Under the pieces are notes generated by a model. The model had not been told where the DNA came from. It did not search any database and saw only the letters and a program-made list of their open reading frames with translations. A stretch of 64,000 bases of DNA, from positions 1,339,883-1,403,882 of the forward strand of contig OZ251245.1 in the NCBI GenBank assembly GCA_965240325.2, read 5' to 3'. The stretch is from Rebecca billardiae RCC1528 (Eukaryota; Haptophyta). Below, piece by piece: positions 41,483 through 51,743 of the stretch (position 1 is its first letter; every line of letters begins with the position of its first letter). Position numbers and translations under genes: made by a program.

Positions 41483-44028
41483 TCAGTCGCGCAGCTTGAG
41501 GTACATCTTCTTGAGGATGCGCGCCTCGTACGAGACGTTGTGTCTGTTCTTGTCGACCGGCTTGTCCGGGTGGTCCTGCACCTTGGTGAGCACGTGCTTG
41601 CCCTGCGCGTCCATCGCGTCGAGGAAGGCGAGGATCTCCTTGAACGTCGCGTCCTTCAGCCTGCGCGCGCGGCGTGGCGGACGGGCGGGGCGGAAGGGCG
41701 GCGCGGCGGAAGGGCGGCGGGGGCAGCGCGCCTCAGCGGCGGCGGCCGGCGGCGAGCGCGCGCGCGCGGCTGTGCGCGTGCGCGTGCGCGTGCGCCGCGC
41801 GCGCGCGCACATGATCATGTGCTTGGCGAGCGTCTCTGCGAGCGCGAGGAAGCAGCGCTTGGCGTAGAACCACGTGTCGAGGCCGAGCTTCTTCTGGTAC
41901 GGCTCGAGCGCCTTCATCACGCGGCCGATGCCGAACTCGAAGTTGCCCTTCGCGCAGTACAGCGTGCCGATCACCAGGTTGATGATGCACAGGTGGAAGC
42001 ACTGCTTGTCCGGCTCTGCGTACCCGACGCGCTCCTCCTCCTTCTCCACGCGCCGCATCAGCTCCTCCGCCTCCTCGTTCTGCGAGGTCATGATGTACGA
42101 GACGCACAGGTTGGCGAGCACGATCGCGGAGACGGAGAGCAGCGCATCCTGCTGCTTCTTCACGATCGGCTCGTAGTATCGGATCGCCTCCTTGAACTTG
42201 GTCTCCTGCATGAAGAAGACGTGCGCGACGTTGAGCTTCCACGTCTCGTGCTCGGAGCAGAACTCTGCGCTCTGGCGGAAGATCTTCTCCACCATCGGGT
42301 AGTGCTCGCGCTCCCAGTAGATGCGCGCCTGCGACATGAGCACGGGCACGTACCGCTCGAGCGCCTCGTCGTACAGCTTGAGGTGCGACTTGATCGCCTC
42401 GTTGTCCCGCGCGAGCCGCGCGTCCTGGATGAGCTTGGTGAGGCGGCGCAGCCCGTCCACGTGCTTGGCGGCGAGGTCGTCAAACTTGCGGAACGCCTCC
42501 TCCGCCGAGGTGTGCACCATGATGGTCGCGTCGAGGAAGTCGTACAGCTCGGGCGTGAGGAACTTGTACGTGAGGTGCGCGTTCTCCGCGAGCACGTCCG
42601 CCGCGAGGTCGTAGTACGTGTGCTTGCAGTACAGCAGCAGCAGGTTGCCGAACGTCTCGGGCGGGCACGGCGGGTTCTGGATGAGGAAGTTGAGCTTGCG
42701 GAAGCCGCCGGTCGGGTCGGTCTCCATCGACATGAGCGCGCTGTTGTGCAGGGTCACCGGGTCGAGCTCCTCCTCGCCGCGCGGCGGCATGTCCGAGAGG
42801 GCCTCGCGGGCTGCGCGCGCGAGCGCGCCGCGCGCGGGCCGCGCGCGTGAGACCCGCCGCCCGCGCGCGCCACGCCGCGCGCGCGGCGTGGCTTGGCCTG
42901 GCTTGGCCTGGCGCGCGCGGGTCTTACCCGCTTCGTAGTTGGCCATGTTGTACTCGATGGCGGCCTTGAGGTTGAACGCCTCGATGAGCGCGGTCTCCTT
43001 CAGCGTGGCCGAGTTGCCCACGCTGCGCACCTCCACGCCGTCCGCCTGGCTGCCCACGCTGAGCTCCGGGTGCTCCCGGACTCCCCTCTCGATGATCTCG
43101 GCGATGTGCTTGAGCGCGGGGCCGTACTGCTTCGCGTTGTAGTCTGCGCGCACGTGTGCACGCCACCCCGCACGCCCCGCGCGCGCGGGCGGAGGCGCGC
43201 GTGGGCGGGCGCGGGCGGGCTCGCGCGCGCGCGGCGCCACCCGCGGTGCGCGCGCGCGCTCGGCGCTGCGTGCGCGCTCTCGCGCGCGCACAGCACAGCG
43301 CGATGTTGTACGCGAGCTCCGCGTTGTACCCCACGGTGCCCATCGCGTCGATGAAGCGCGCGCGCGCGTCCTCGTGCCGCCCCTCCTTGTACAGCACGCA
43401 CGCGAGGTTGATCACCGTGTCCGGATCCTCGGGCACGCACTGGTCGATCACCGCGCGCGCCCCGCTCAGGTCGTCCTGCTCGTACCGGATGGCGGCCTGC
43501 AGCAGCAGCATCTGCGGCTGCAGCTCGAGCTCCTCCACCTGCTGGCACACGCGCAGCGCGACGTCGTACACGCCCGCCTTGTACAGCGCCTGCGCGTGGT
43601 ACAGCTTGTACTGCGCGGCGCGCGCCGCGCGCGCGCGAGGGCGCGCCGCCGCCGCGTCGGCGCCGCCGCCGCCGAGCGCGCGCGCGCCGCGCGGCGCCGC
43701 GCGCGCGGCGCCGCACCTCCGACGCGTCCGGGTGCAGCTTGGAGAGCGTCTCGTACGCCTGCACCGCGGCGGGGTAGTCGCCCATGTGGAAGTAGCAGTA
43801 CCCGAGCAGCGAGTTCGCCGCGCGCGAGGTGGGGAAGTTGTACTGCTCCTGCTGCAGGATGGCGACCGCCTCCGCGTACCGCTGCTGCGCGATCAGCCCG
43901 TACACGCGCTCGGTGTACTGGCCCTCGACGGGGCCCTTGGCGAAGCCCATGCCGTGCGCCGTGCCGAGCGCGGTGCCGGGCATCGCCGTGCCCGGCATCG
44001 CCGTGCCTGGCATCGCCGTGCCCGGCAT
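41483..44028 (-). CDS. IFT70: Intraflagellar transport protein 70 (TTC30/DYF-1/fleer), TPR protein
   Basis: Five exons on the minus strand: 44028-43717, 43610-43292, 43143-42928, 42810-41811 and 41660-41483, 674 residues (human TTC30 is ~665). Introns are 106, 148, 117 and 150 bases with donors GTGCGG, GTGCGC, GTAAGA and GTGCGC; all end GCGCAG. Each junction restores conserved sequence: HPDASE-YKLYHAQALYKAG, YNIALC-YYNAKQYGPAL, MANYEA-AREALSDMPP, KHMIM-LKDATFKEILAFL. TPR repeats fill the protein (LLGYCYFHMGDYPAAVQAYE). Known: IFT70 is an IFT-B core subunit bound to IFT52 and needed for ciliary assembly. An unusual MPGTA tandem (four copies) forms the extreme N-terminus, so the start could be any of 44028, 44013, 43998 or 43983. 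Its presence argues for a flagellated stage. Confidence 0.96.
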
Positions 44029-44646
44029 GACGCTCTGCTCCGGCCCGTGCGCTCGGTGCCGCCCGTCGCGCGGGGCTACAACGGCTCTTGGCCTGCTTGC
44101 TGGCCTTGCTCCCTGTTGTGAGCAAGCTCGGTCGAACGGCACGATGGCGGCGGCCTGCACAAACGCTTTTGCGCTTCGTGAAAATAATATCGTAGTGAGC
44201 CTTGGGCCCGTGGGCCTTTCGACGATGGCGATGATCACCCTTCGGCTCGGGCACCGAGGCCTCTCAGTGGCCCTTTTTACGACGACGATCATCGATGACG
44301 ACAGCAGTGACACATCCTCTGACGAGAACGTCCTCCGCCCAGGACGCAGTCGGAGCTGTCATCAGATTGACCCGGCACGCGCGGTCGCGGCCGCGGCCGG
44401 GCCGCCGCGGCGGAGTCCCCGCGGCCGGCGCGCGTCGGTCAAATCGCGCGCGACGTGACGCGGAGGTCGGCGGACGACGTTCTGCGGCCGTCCGCGACTA
44501 CAGGAGCAGGTGGCGGCTGCCTCGGGCCGTGCCCTGCTCCGGGGACCGCGGCGGCCGCGCCTTGCCCTTCGCGAGAGCGGAGAGGGGGCTGGCGGCATGG
44601 CATGCCTAGGCTCTGGACGGCCGGAGGCTGCGCGGCGCTCGCTCGC
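44029..44646. other. Intergenic region upstream of IFT70
   Basis: Lies between the IFT70 start and the end of the TBC gene, both on the minus strand. The block 44160-44310 is AT-richer (AAAATAATATCG) and is the likely IFT70 promoter. No gene is seen. Confidence 0.5.
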
Positions 44647-46524
44647 TCACGCGTGGGCGCGCGCGTAGTCGTCGATGACGGCGTGCGTGAGCGAGTCGAG
44701 CCGCATGCGCACGCGCGCGAGCGCGTGCTCAGAGGTGGCGCTCAGCTTGAGCGGCTCCGCGCGGCACGCGTCGCTGCGTGCCGCGGCGGGCGCGTGCGCG
44801 GCGGGCGCGTGCGCAGTGGGCGTGGGCGGCGGGCTGGACGCCGTGTGCGGCAGCGCGCGCCCGGTCGCGTGGAAGTAGCCCTCGATCAGCGAGGGCGCGG
44901 ACACCTGCAGCACGACGTAGCTCAGGCCGCGCACCGCGGGCGGCTGCGCGCGCGGCACCGGCTGCGCAGGCTGCGGCTGCGGCTGGTGCGCGCCGCCGCC
45001 CCCGCCGCCGCCCGCCGCCCACGCGCGCGCGCCCACCAGGCCGCCGAGCCGGCGCGGGTGCGCGGCGGGCGCGGGCCGGCCGCAGCCGCCCGGCCGCGCG
45101 CCCGCCAGCGCGAGCTCGCAGCGCACGCACTCCCAGGGGCCGCACTCCGACTCACACGCGCCGTCACACACCGCGCCCTCCGCCTCCGCCTGCTCGGGCG
45201 TCGCGGGCGTGCGCACAGCGCTCGCGCCCGCCAGCGGCGCGGCGGCGGCGGCGGCGGGCGCGGCGGCGCGCGCGCGCGGCGGCGTGGGCGGGCCGGCGAG
45301 CGTGGCGCGCAGCTGGTCGCGCGCGCGCGCGCGCAGCTCGTGCAGCGGCACGCCCAGACCGATCGGGGCCGCGCCGTCGAGCGGCCTTCGCTCGAGTGCC
45401 TCCCACGCCGCGTCGACGACGGCCAGCGCGTCGACGGCGCGGCCCGCGTCTGAGAGGGTTGCGAACGCGTCCTCGAGCGTGCTCGCGCTGAGCAGCGCCG
45501 CCGAGCGCGCGCGCACCAGCTCGAGGCCGACGTGCATGAGCACGCGCGCGCCGCCCGACGGCTCGGGCTCGGGCTCGGGCGCGTGCCGGTGCGCGAGCGC
45601 GTCAGCGGGCGCGGCCGTGTCGGGCGCGGCCGTGTCGGGCTGCAGCAGCGCGCCGTCGGTGTAGAGCAGCATGTCCCACACGCGCAGCACGGCGGGCAGG
45701 TCGAAGCAGCACACGTATGCGCACACGAACCACTGCGTCGAGACCAGCGCGAGCGCGACGCCCAGCCCCTCGAGGTGCGCCGCGAGTGCGGGCATGCCGG
45801 CGTGCAGCGCCTGCTTGAGCACGAGCTGGTCTGCGACCGCGCCCTCCATGGCACGCCCGTAGTACCCGCGGAGCGCGCACCCCTGCACCATGCGCTCCAG
45901 CGTCCAGAAGGCGGCCTCCTCCGAGTCCATCACGAGCAGCAGCACCGCGCACAAGAAGTTCATCGCCTGGCAGTACCCGAGCTCGGGGCAGTAGGCGGCG
46001 TGCGCGCCGAGCACGCGCCGCAGCGCGCGCACGCCCTCGTCCTCGGGGATGCGCACCGCGCCCACGCCCGCAAACGTGCGGTGGAGGTCCTTCTCGATCT
46101 GGCGCGCGGCGACGCCGGCGGGCGGCGCGTCGGGCGCGCTGGGCGCGTTGGGCGCGCCGCCCGCCGCCAGCGCGAGCGCGTCGTACACCCCCGCGTTCGC
46201 CGGCTCGTGCATGCGCGCGCTCGCGCCCACGCACGCTCGCCAGAACGCGCCGCGCTCCGAGGCGGGCACGCCCGCGCGCACGAGCGCGCTGAGCTCGGCC
46301 GTGCGGCGCACGCGCCCGTCGGGCGGGAGCGGGTGCGTCGCCCAGTACGCGCGCCAGCGCGCCGCGTGCCGCGCCTCCTCGAGCTCCGCCGCCTCCGCCG
46401 CCGGCCGCGCGCCCGCGTGCGCGGGCTGCGCCGCCGACTTGGCCGCGCACCCGCCGGCAGACGCGGGCGGCGCGGGCTTGAGCGGCGCGTGCGCGCTCGG
46501 CGGCGCCGAGCACGCGTCGCGCGC

Positions 46525-46565
<41 letters not shown>

Positions 46566-46773
46566 GCCCGGCCGCGCGCGCGCGCGGTGCGTTGGCAGAG
46601 GGTGGGCGCTCGCGCTCGCCGTCCGAGCACACGCGCGGCGTCGGCGCGCGCGGCGGGTGCGCGGCGGACGCGGCGGGCGGGGCCTCCTCGTCGAGGAGCC
46701 ACTCCATCGCGTACGCCAGCTTGGACACGAGGCGGGAGGTCCACGAGTCGTCGTCGTCCACGATCTCGGGCAT
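44647..46773 (-). CDS. TBC-domain Rab GTPase-activating protein
   Basis: A 708-residue single-exon frame from ATG 46773; upstream the frame continues only into Arg-rich GC-driven sequence to a GTG at 47052. Seen: N-terminal MPEIVDDDDSW; a disordered segment with a poly-Gly run (~residues 70-85); then the TBC domain from ~160 to ~430, including VRAGVPASERGAFW, the arginine-finger motif IEKDLHRTF (~R232) and the glutamine-finger motif GYCQAMNFL (~268). Both catalytic fingers are present, so GAP activity is expected. FVCAYVCCFDLPAVLRVWDML is the conserved later TBC block. The C-terminal ~230 residues are low-complexity with a small Cys cluster (CDGACESECGPWECVRC) of unknown role. The target Rab cannot be inferred. 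Confidence 0.9.
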
Positions 46774-47892
46774 GGCGGCCCGCGGCCCGCGGCTGGCGGG
46801 CGCGGCGCGCGCCGCGCGCCGGCGCGCGCGCGTGAGCGGGCGCGCACGCGCGCGGCGCGGCCCGCGCGCGGAGGGGCGCGCGGACGCCGCGCGCGCGCGG
46901 CCGCGCGCCGCGCGCGCGCGCGCGCGCACTCTCGCGCGCGTGTGCGACTCTCGCCGCGCCCCCCTTGCGCCCGCCCGCCGGTGCCCGGCAATAGTCCGCA
47001 GCGGCAGGGGTGAGGCGGACGGGCTCGCCTTTCCGCACAGCGCAGCCCACACTCCGCGGCCGGAACGACTAAGCCCGCCGCTCGGCGGGCGCAGCCAATC
47101 AGCGGCAAGGTCAATCGCGCAGGCCTTTATCTACCCGGCGGATCGCAAGTGGTATTTATTCATACGGCATTGCGTGCGATGAATGATAGGGGTGGCACCC
47201 GCGCGACACTGCTAGTCGAGAGGAGGCTCTTGCACTTATGCGACCAATAATGCCGATGACGAGCCGCATAGGGGGGAAACGGCCGCTGCGTGCTGAGCGG
47301 CGCCTTGATGAGAGGCGCATCAGCCGACACGTGGGCCGGTCGTAGACGTCAGTACGTGCTGCGGACAGCTGGTCGCCGCTGACACAAACTGTGACGTCAT
47401 GCAGGTGACAGACGGCATTCGAATGCATTGTTATCGTGAAGGCTGACGAACGTGCCGCGCACTGAGCAGAGCCGCGCAACCAGGCTGCCGGACTATGCCT
47501 GCGGAGTGCGGGCCGGTCGACGACCGGTGGCGGCGCCGAGCGCTGGGCACCAGCCAGCCAGCTAAAGCTTGCGCACGTCACGGTCACGTCACGGTCACTG
47601 TCGTCACGGGGCCGGCGCGCGCGCGGACAGGGCCGTCGCGCCGCGCGCTGGCCCGGCCGTGCCACGCCCACTGCTCGCCAGCTGCCCGCTGCAGCCCCCT
47701 GCCCCGTGCACGCGCGGGCGTCCGGCCGACGCCGCGCTGAGACCCATCCCATTCGGGTGGCAGCTCGCGGCGACAGCGTCGGGCCGGGCGGCAGCTGGGC
47801 CGGGCGGCAGCTGCTCGCACCGCCCCCCCCACCCACGCCGCCCGCGCGGCGCCCGCCGGCTGAGCGGCGCAGCGGCGCAGCGGCCCGGAGGC
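46774..47892. other. Intergenic region between TBC and CID/RS genes
   Basis: Lies upstream of the TBC gene and downstream of the CID/RS gene, both minus strand. The proximal part (46774-46990) is extremely GC-rich with CGCG runs. The block 47130-47460 is less GC-rich with ordinary composition. No gene is supported. Confidence 0.45.
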
Positions 47893-49992
47893 TCAGCGGC
47901 GCGCATCTCTCGCGCGCCGCTCGCGCTCCATGTCCTCGCGCTCGCGCTCGCGCTCGCGCGCGCTCAGGCCGGCCGGGCCGCCGCGTGGCGCCCAGGCGCG
48001 GCCGGGCGCGCCGCGCGGCGGCGGCGAGATGGACCGACCGCGGCCGCCGCCGCCCGCGCGGCCGCGCGGCGGGAGCGGCGAGGGCGAGGGCGGGCGGCGC
48101 GGGCGCAGCGGCGGTGGGCTGCGCGGCGGCGGGCTGCGCGACCACCCGCCGCGCCGCTCGGCGCGCGGCCCACGGTACCGCCGCTCGCGCGAGCGCGAGC
48201 GCGAGCGGCCGCGGCCGCGGCTGCGGCTGCGGCTGCGGCTGCGGCTGCGGCTGTAGCTGTGCGAGCGCGGCGGCGGGCTGCGCGGCGGCGGGCTGCGCGA
48301 GCGCGAGGAGGAGCGCGATCGCCCGGCACCGCGCTCGCGCTCCACCCAGCGCGGCCCGGCGCCCGGCGCGCGGCCCGGCGGCGGCAGCCGCTCGGGCGGC
48401 GGCGGCCCGGCGCGCGCGCGCCGCCGCGCCGCGCCGGGCGGCGAGCGCGTGCGCACCCACACGCCTGCGCCGCCGCCGCCGTGCGCGCGCGGCGGCGGCG
48501 CGCGCGGGTGCGAGCGCGAGCGCGAGCGCCAGCGCTTCGGGGAGGAGGAGCGGCTGCGGGAGGCGGAGCGCGCGGGGCGCGCGCCGGCGCGGCCCACGCC
48601 CGGCGATTCGGACGGGCGGCGCGCGCGCGCGCCGCCGCGGCCGCGCGGCGAGCGCGGGCGCTCGCGCTCGCGCTCGCGCGCCGCGCGCGCCGCGCCCCCC
48701 GGCGGCGGCGGCGGCGGCGGCCCGCCGCCGCGCGCGCCGCCGCCGCCGCCCGCCGCGCCCCCCGGCGGCGGCGGCGGCGGCGGCGGCTGCGGCGGCGGCG
48801 CCGCGCGCCCGGCGGCGTCCGCCGCGTCCGCCGCGGGCGCGGCGGGCGCGGCGTGCGGCGGCGCGTCGGGCGGCGCCGTGCGGCGCGGGCGCGCCGGCTG
48901 CAGCGCGGCCGCCCACTCGGCCCAGCCCGCGCGGCCGCCGACCCAGCCGACGCCGACGCGGCGCACGGCGATCGGCTCGCGCAGCTCGAGCAGCGCGCGC
49001 AGCTGCTCCTGCGACAGCTCGCCCATCGCGTCCCACCACTCGCCGAACTCGGCGTCGTCCTCCTCCGCGTGCGGCGGGCGCAGCTTGGCGCGCAGCCGCA
49101 CGAGCTTGCCCTCGGCGTGCAGCCCCTCGAGCCGCGCGCCCAGCGGGCTGCCGACGCAGCCGCCGCGGGCGGAGGGCGCGGGCGCGGCGCGGGGCGGCGC
49201 GCCGCCGTGCTGCGAGCCCGACGCCGACGCCTCCGCGCCGCCGGCCGGCGGCTCGAGCTGGGCCGCCGCCGAGCCGTTGGGCGCGGGCGCGGCCGGGCGG
49301 CGGCCGCGCGCGCCGCGCCGCCGCGCGTCGCGGCCGCGCTCGCGCTTGGGCGGCCGCGGCGCGCCGGAGAGGATCTCGGAGACGGTGGGCGACGAGTCGA
49401 TCGACGAGCCGAGCGAGAGCGGCGGCGACGAGCCCGCCGACGCCGGGTGCGAGCGCTCCGCCGAGCCGAGCGCGAGCCAGCTGCCGCCGTCGAGCGAGCC
49501 GCCGGCCTCGTCTGCGTCCGCGTCCGCGCCGTCCGCGCCGTCCGCGTCGGCGGCGGCGGACGGGTCGTCGTCGCGCACCTGGCGCTCGGCGGTGCGCAGC
49601 ACGTCTTCGTCGAACACGCGCAGCTTGCGCCACCTGCTCAGCACGCTCTGCACCTTGCGCGCCGCGTGCGCCTGCTCGCGCGCCGAGCCGTCGCCGCCGA
49701 GCGCGACGCGGATCGCGACCGCGAGGTTGGCCTGGAAGCCCTGGAGGCAGCGCTCGAGGCGCTTGGCCTTGGCCTTCTGGCACACCTCGGCGAGCACGTA
49801 GAAGAGCGGCAGCCGCTGCGCCGCCGCCGTCCCCGCCATGCGCGTGACGAGGTCGCCGAGCAGCTCGGCGATCGTCTCCTCGTCGCGCACGTCCGTGATG
49901 AACGCGGCGGCGCGCTGCACGCGCTCCTTCGAGTCGGAGAGGCCCTGCAGCTGCCGCTCCAGCTTCTGCAGCAGGCTCGGGTCGAGCGGCAT
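47893..49992 (-). CDS. CID (RPR)-domain protein with Arg-Ser-rich tail, probable pre-mRNA processing factor
   Basis: A 699-residue single-exon frame from ATG 49992, chosen because the upstream extension to a GTG at 50109 is Arg/Ala-rich and unlikely. Residues ~1-140 form a CID/RPR-type helical domain: LLQKLERQLQGLSDSKERVQ, RLPLFYVLAEVCQKAK, then KVQSVLSRWRKLRVFDEDV. That is the RNA polymerase II CTD-interacting pattern with its terminal W-R..F signature. The middle is Ser/Asp-rich; DDAEFGEWWDAMGELSQEQL at ~330 is a separate conserved-looking helix; then poly-Pro/Gly and a strongly RS-rich tail (SYSRSRSRSRSRSRGRGRSR). Known relatives (RPRD, SCAF and plant CID proteins) link the polymerase CTD to splicing or 3'-end processing; the exact orthologue is unclear. 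Divergent from the GT4 gene. Confidence 0.82.
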   Translation of the reverse strand: MPLDPSLLQKLERQLQGLSDSKERVQRAAAFITDVRDEETIAELLGDLVTRMAGTAAAQRLPLFYVLAEVCQKAKAKRLERCLQGFQANLAVAIRVALGGDGSAREQAHAARKVQSVLSRWRKLRVFDEDVLRTAERQVRDDDPSAAADADGADGADADADEAGGSLDGGSWLALGSAERSHPASAGSSPPLSLGSSIDSSPTVSEILSGAPRPPKRERGRDARRRGARGRRPAAPAPNGSAAAQLEPPAGGAEASASGSQHGGAPPRAAPAPSARGGCVGSPLGARLEGLHAEGKLVRLRAKLRPPHAEEDDAEFGEWWDAMGELSQEQLRALLELREPIAVRRVGVGWVGGRAGWAEWAAALQPARPRRTAPPDAPPHAAPAAPAADAADAAGRAAPPPQPPPPPPPPGGAAGGGGGARGGGPPPPPPPGGAARAARERERERPRSPRGRGGARARRPSESPGVGRAGARPARSASRSRSSSPKRWRSRSRSHPRAPPPRAHGGGGAGVWVRTRSPPGAARRRARAGPPPPERLPPPGRAPGAGPRWVERERGAGRSRSSSRSRSPPPRSPPPRSHSYSRSRSRSRSRSRGRGRSRSRSRERRYRGPRAERRGGWSRSPPPRSPPPLRPRRPPSPSPLPPRGRAGGGGRGRSISPPPRGAPGRAWAPRGGPAGLSAREREREREDMERERRARDARR

Positions 49993-50240
49993 CGCGCCGC
50001 CCCTCGCGCGGCGCCGCCGCGGGCCTGGCGCGCGCGCCTTCGCTCCGCCCCGGCTGCAGCCCCGCTCGGCGTGCGCCCTTGCCCTGCCCTTGAAGGCGTG
50101 CGCCGCCACTGCTGCCGTGTGCTTGCGAGCGCCTCCGCGTCGAGGTTCCTAGCAGAGTCCGGCCGGCATCGGCACGCGACTCTCGGGCCCGGATCCACAG
50201 CAGAGCTTCAGCTTTTACGGCCGGCGGCGGCGTCGGCGCC
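49993..50240. promoter_or_regulatory. Divergent promoter region (CID/RS gene / glycosyltransferase)
   Basis: These 248 bases separate two divergent start codons. No element is recognised; the AGCTTTTACGG just before 50241 is the only AT-richer stretch. The call rests on geometry. Confidence 0.4.
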
Positions 50241-51539
50241 ATGCGGCTCCTCGTGCTCGCGCTCGAGTTCGCCGAGCCGGTGTTCTCGGGCAACGGCGTG
50301 TACGCGCGCGAGCTGGCGCACGCGCTGCTCGACCGCGGCTGCGAGCTGCTCGTCGTCTGCGGCGGCCCGACGCCGCTGCCCGACGGCGCGCCGCTGCCGG
50401 CGCGGCTGGGCGGCTCGCGCGCGCTGCGGCTCGAGCGGCTCGCGCTGCCGAGCTGGGGCCGGCTGGACGTGCACTCGGCGTGGCGCGAGTTCGCGCAGCT
50501 CGCCGCCGAGCGCGCCGCGCCCGCCGTCGCCGCGTTCGCGCCGCACGCCACGCTCGCCGTCGACTGGACGGGCGTGCATGCCGCGCGCGCGCTGCGGCTC
50601 GCGCCGCCGCTCGGCGGCGGCGCCGCGCCGCCGGCGGCGCCGCCGCTGGTGTTCCTGTGCTTCCGCGTCTTCTCGTCGTCGCAGGGCGTGGACGACGACG
50701 CGCGGCGGCACTACCTCGAGCACGAGGCGGCGGCGGTGCGCGCGTCCGCGCTGAGTCTCGCGTGCTCGTCCGTGGACGCGCGGCTGCTCACGCAGCTCGC
50801 GCGCGGCGCGCGCCCCGTCGTCGCGCTCAACCCGCCGATCCGCGGCGAGATGGTCGCGCTCGCCGAGGCGGCCGCGTCCGACCCCTCGCCCCCGGCGCGC
50901 TCGCTCCTCGTCTGCGCCTGCCGCCTCTCCGCCGAGAAGAACGTGCGGCTGTACGTGGAGGCGGTGGCGCACGCGGCGGGCGCGCTCGCGCAGCTCGGGA
51001 TCACGCCCGTCCTCGCGGGCGCGGGGCCGGACGCCGAGCTGACGCGCGAGCTGCACGCACGGCTGCGCGCCGCCGTGCCCTCCGCGCAGATCCACCCCTT
51101 CCTCCCCGCGCGCGAGCTCGGCGCGCTCTTCTCGCGCGCGCTGCTGCACGTGCACGCGTCCGCGTACGAGGCGTACGGCATGGCGGCGCTCGAGGCGGCG
51201 GCGATGGGCGCGCCCACGCTGCTCGACGGCGGCGGGCAGATCGGCGCGACGGACGTGCTGGTGCCGCCCGGCGCGGCGTTCACCGCGCCGATGCGCGAGC
51301 CGCGCGCCCTCGCCGACGCGCTGCGCGCGCTGCTGCCCGAGCTGCAGCGCGCGCACGCGGCGGGCGCCGAGCACCCGGTCGCGGCGGCCGCGCGGCGCGC
51401 GGCGCTCGGCTGGCGGCTCGAGCACGTGGGCGAGCGGCTGCACGGCCTGCTCGCGAGCGTCGTCGGCGGCGGCGCGCCCGCCGCGTGCGAGGGTCCGCCG
51501 GCCGAGGCTGGCGGCGGGGAGCTTGACGCGAAGTCCTAA
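50241..51539 (+). CDS. GT4-family glycosyltransferase
   Basis: A 432-residue single-exon frame from ATG 50241. Two-lobed GT-B layout: the N-terminal lobe begins LLVLALEFAEPVFSGNGVYA with the Gly-rich acceptor loop of GT4 enzymes; the C-terminal lobe begins LLVCACRLSAEKN (223-234) and carries the donor-binding EX7E motif, E310 to E318 (EAYGMAALE), followed by GAPTLLDGGGQIG. Catalytic features are intact. The donor is likely a nucleotide sugar; the acceptor is unknown. There is no N-terminal signal peptide or clear membrane helix, so it is cytosolic or peripheral. First of a run of six plus-strand genes. Confidence 0.88.
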   Translation: MRLLVLALEFAEPVFSGNGVYARELAHALLDRGCELLVVCGGPTPLPDGAPLPARLGGSRALRLERLALPSWGRLDVHSAWREFAQLAAERAAPAVAAFAPHATLAVDWTGVHAARALRLAPPLGGGAAPPAAPPLVFLCFRVFSSSQGVDDDARRHYLEHEAAAVRASALSLACSSVDARLLTQLARGARPVVALNPPIRGEMVALAEAAASDPSPPARSLLVCACRLSAEKNVRLYVEAVAHAAGALAQLGITPVLAGAGPDAELTRELHARLRAAVPSAQIHPFLPARELGALFSRALLHVHASAYEAYGMAALEAAAMGAPTLLDGGGQIGATDVLVPPGAAFTAPMREPRALADALRALLPELQRAHAAGAEHPVAAAARRAALGWRLEHVGERLHGLLASVVGGGAPAACEGPPAEAGGGELDAKS

Positions 51540-51743
51540 CAAGAGCTATAGCTTAGTACTAGTAGGAGGAGGAGGGGCAAGCTGTAAGTGTATGAGGCGA
51601 CTGAGTAGAGCAGAATGACTACTGTACCGACGAAACGCGCGCTTATATTCCGCTTTTCCTTCGGCTGGAGGAATCTCAAGGTCGCGAGCGGTCAGCCGCC
51701 CGCGGCAACTTCCGCCACCGGGATCTAAGCGCCGCCGCCGGCA

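Noticed and set aside
47156-50551. Minus-strand frame of 1131 codons
   Set aside because: Overlaps the CID/RS gene in another frame and is mostly Arg/Ala; it also runs across intergenic DNA.
47569-50754. Plus-strand frame of 1061 codons
   Set aside because: Antisense to the CID/RS gene; composition is RARA-type without domains, whereas the minus strand shows a CID domain and an RS tail.
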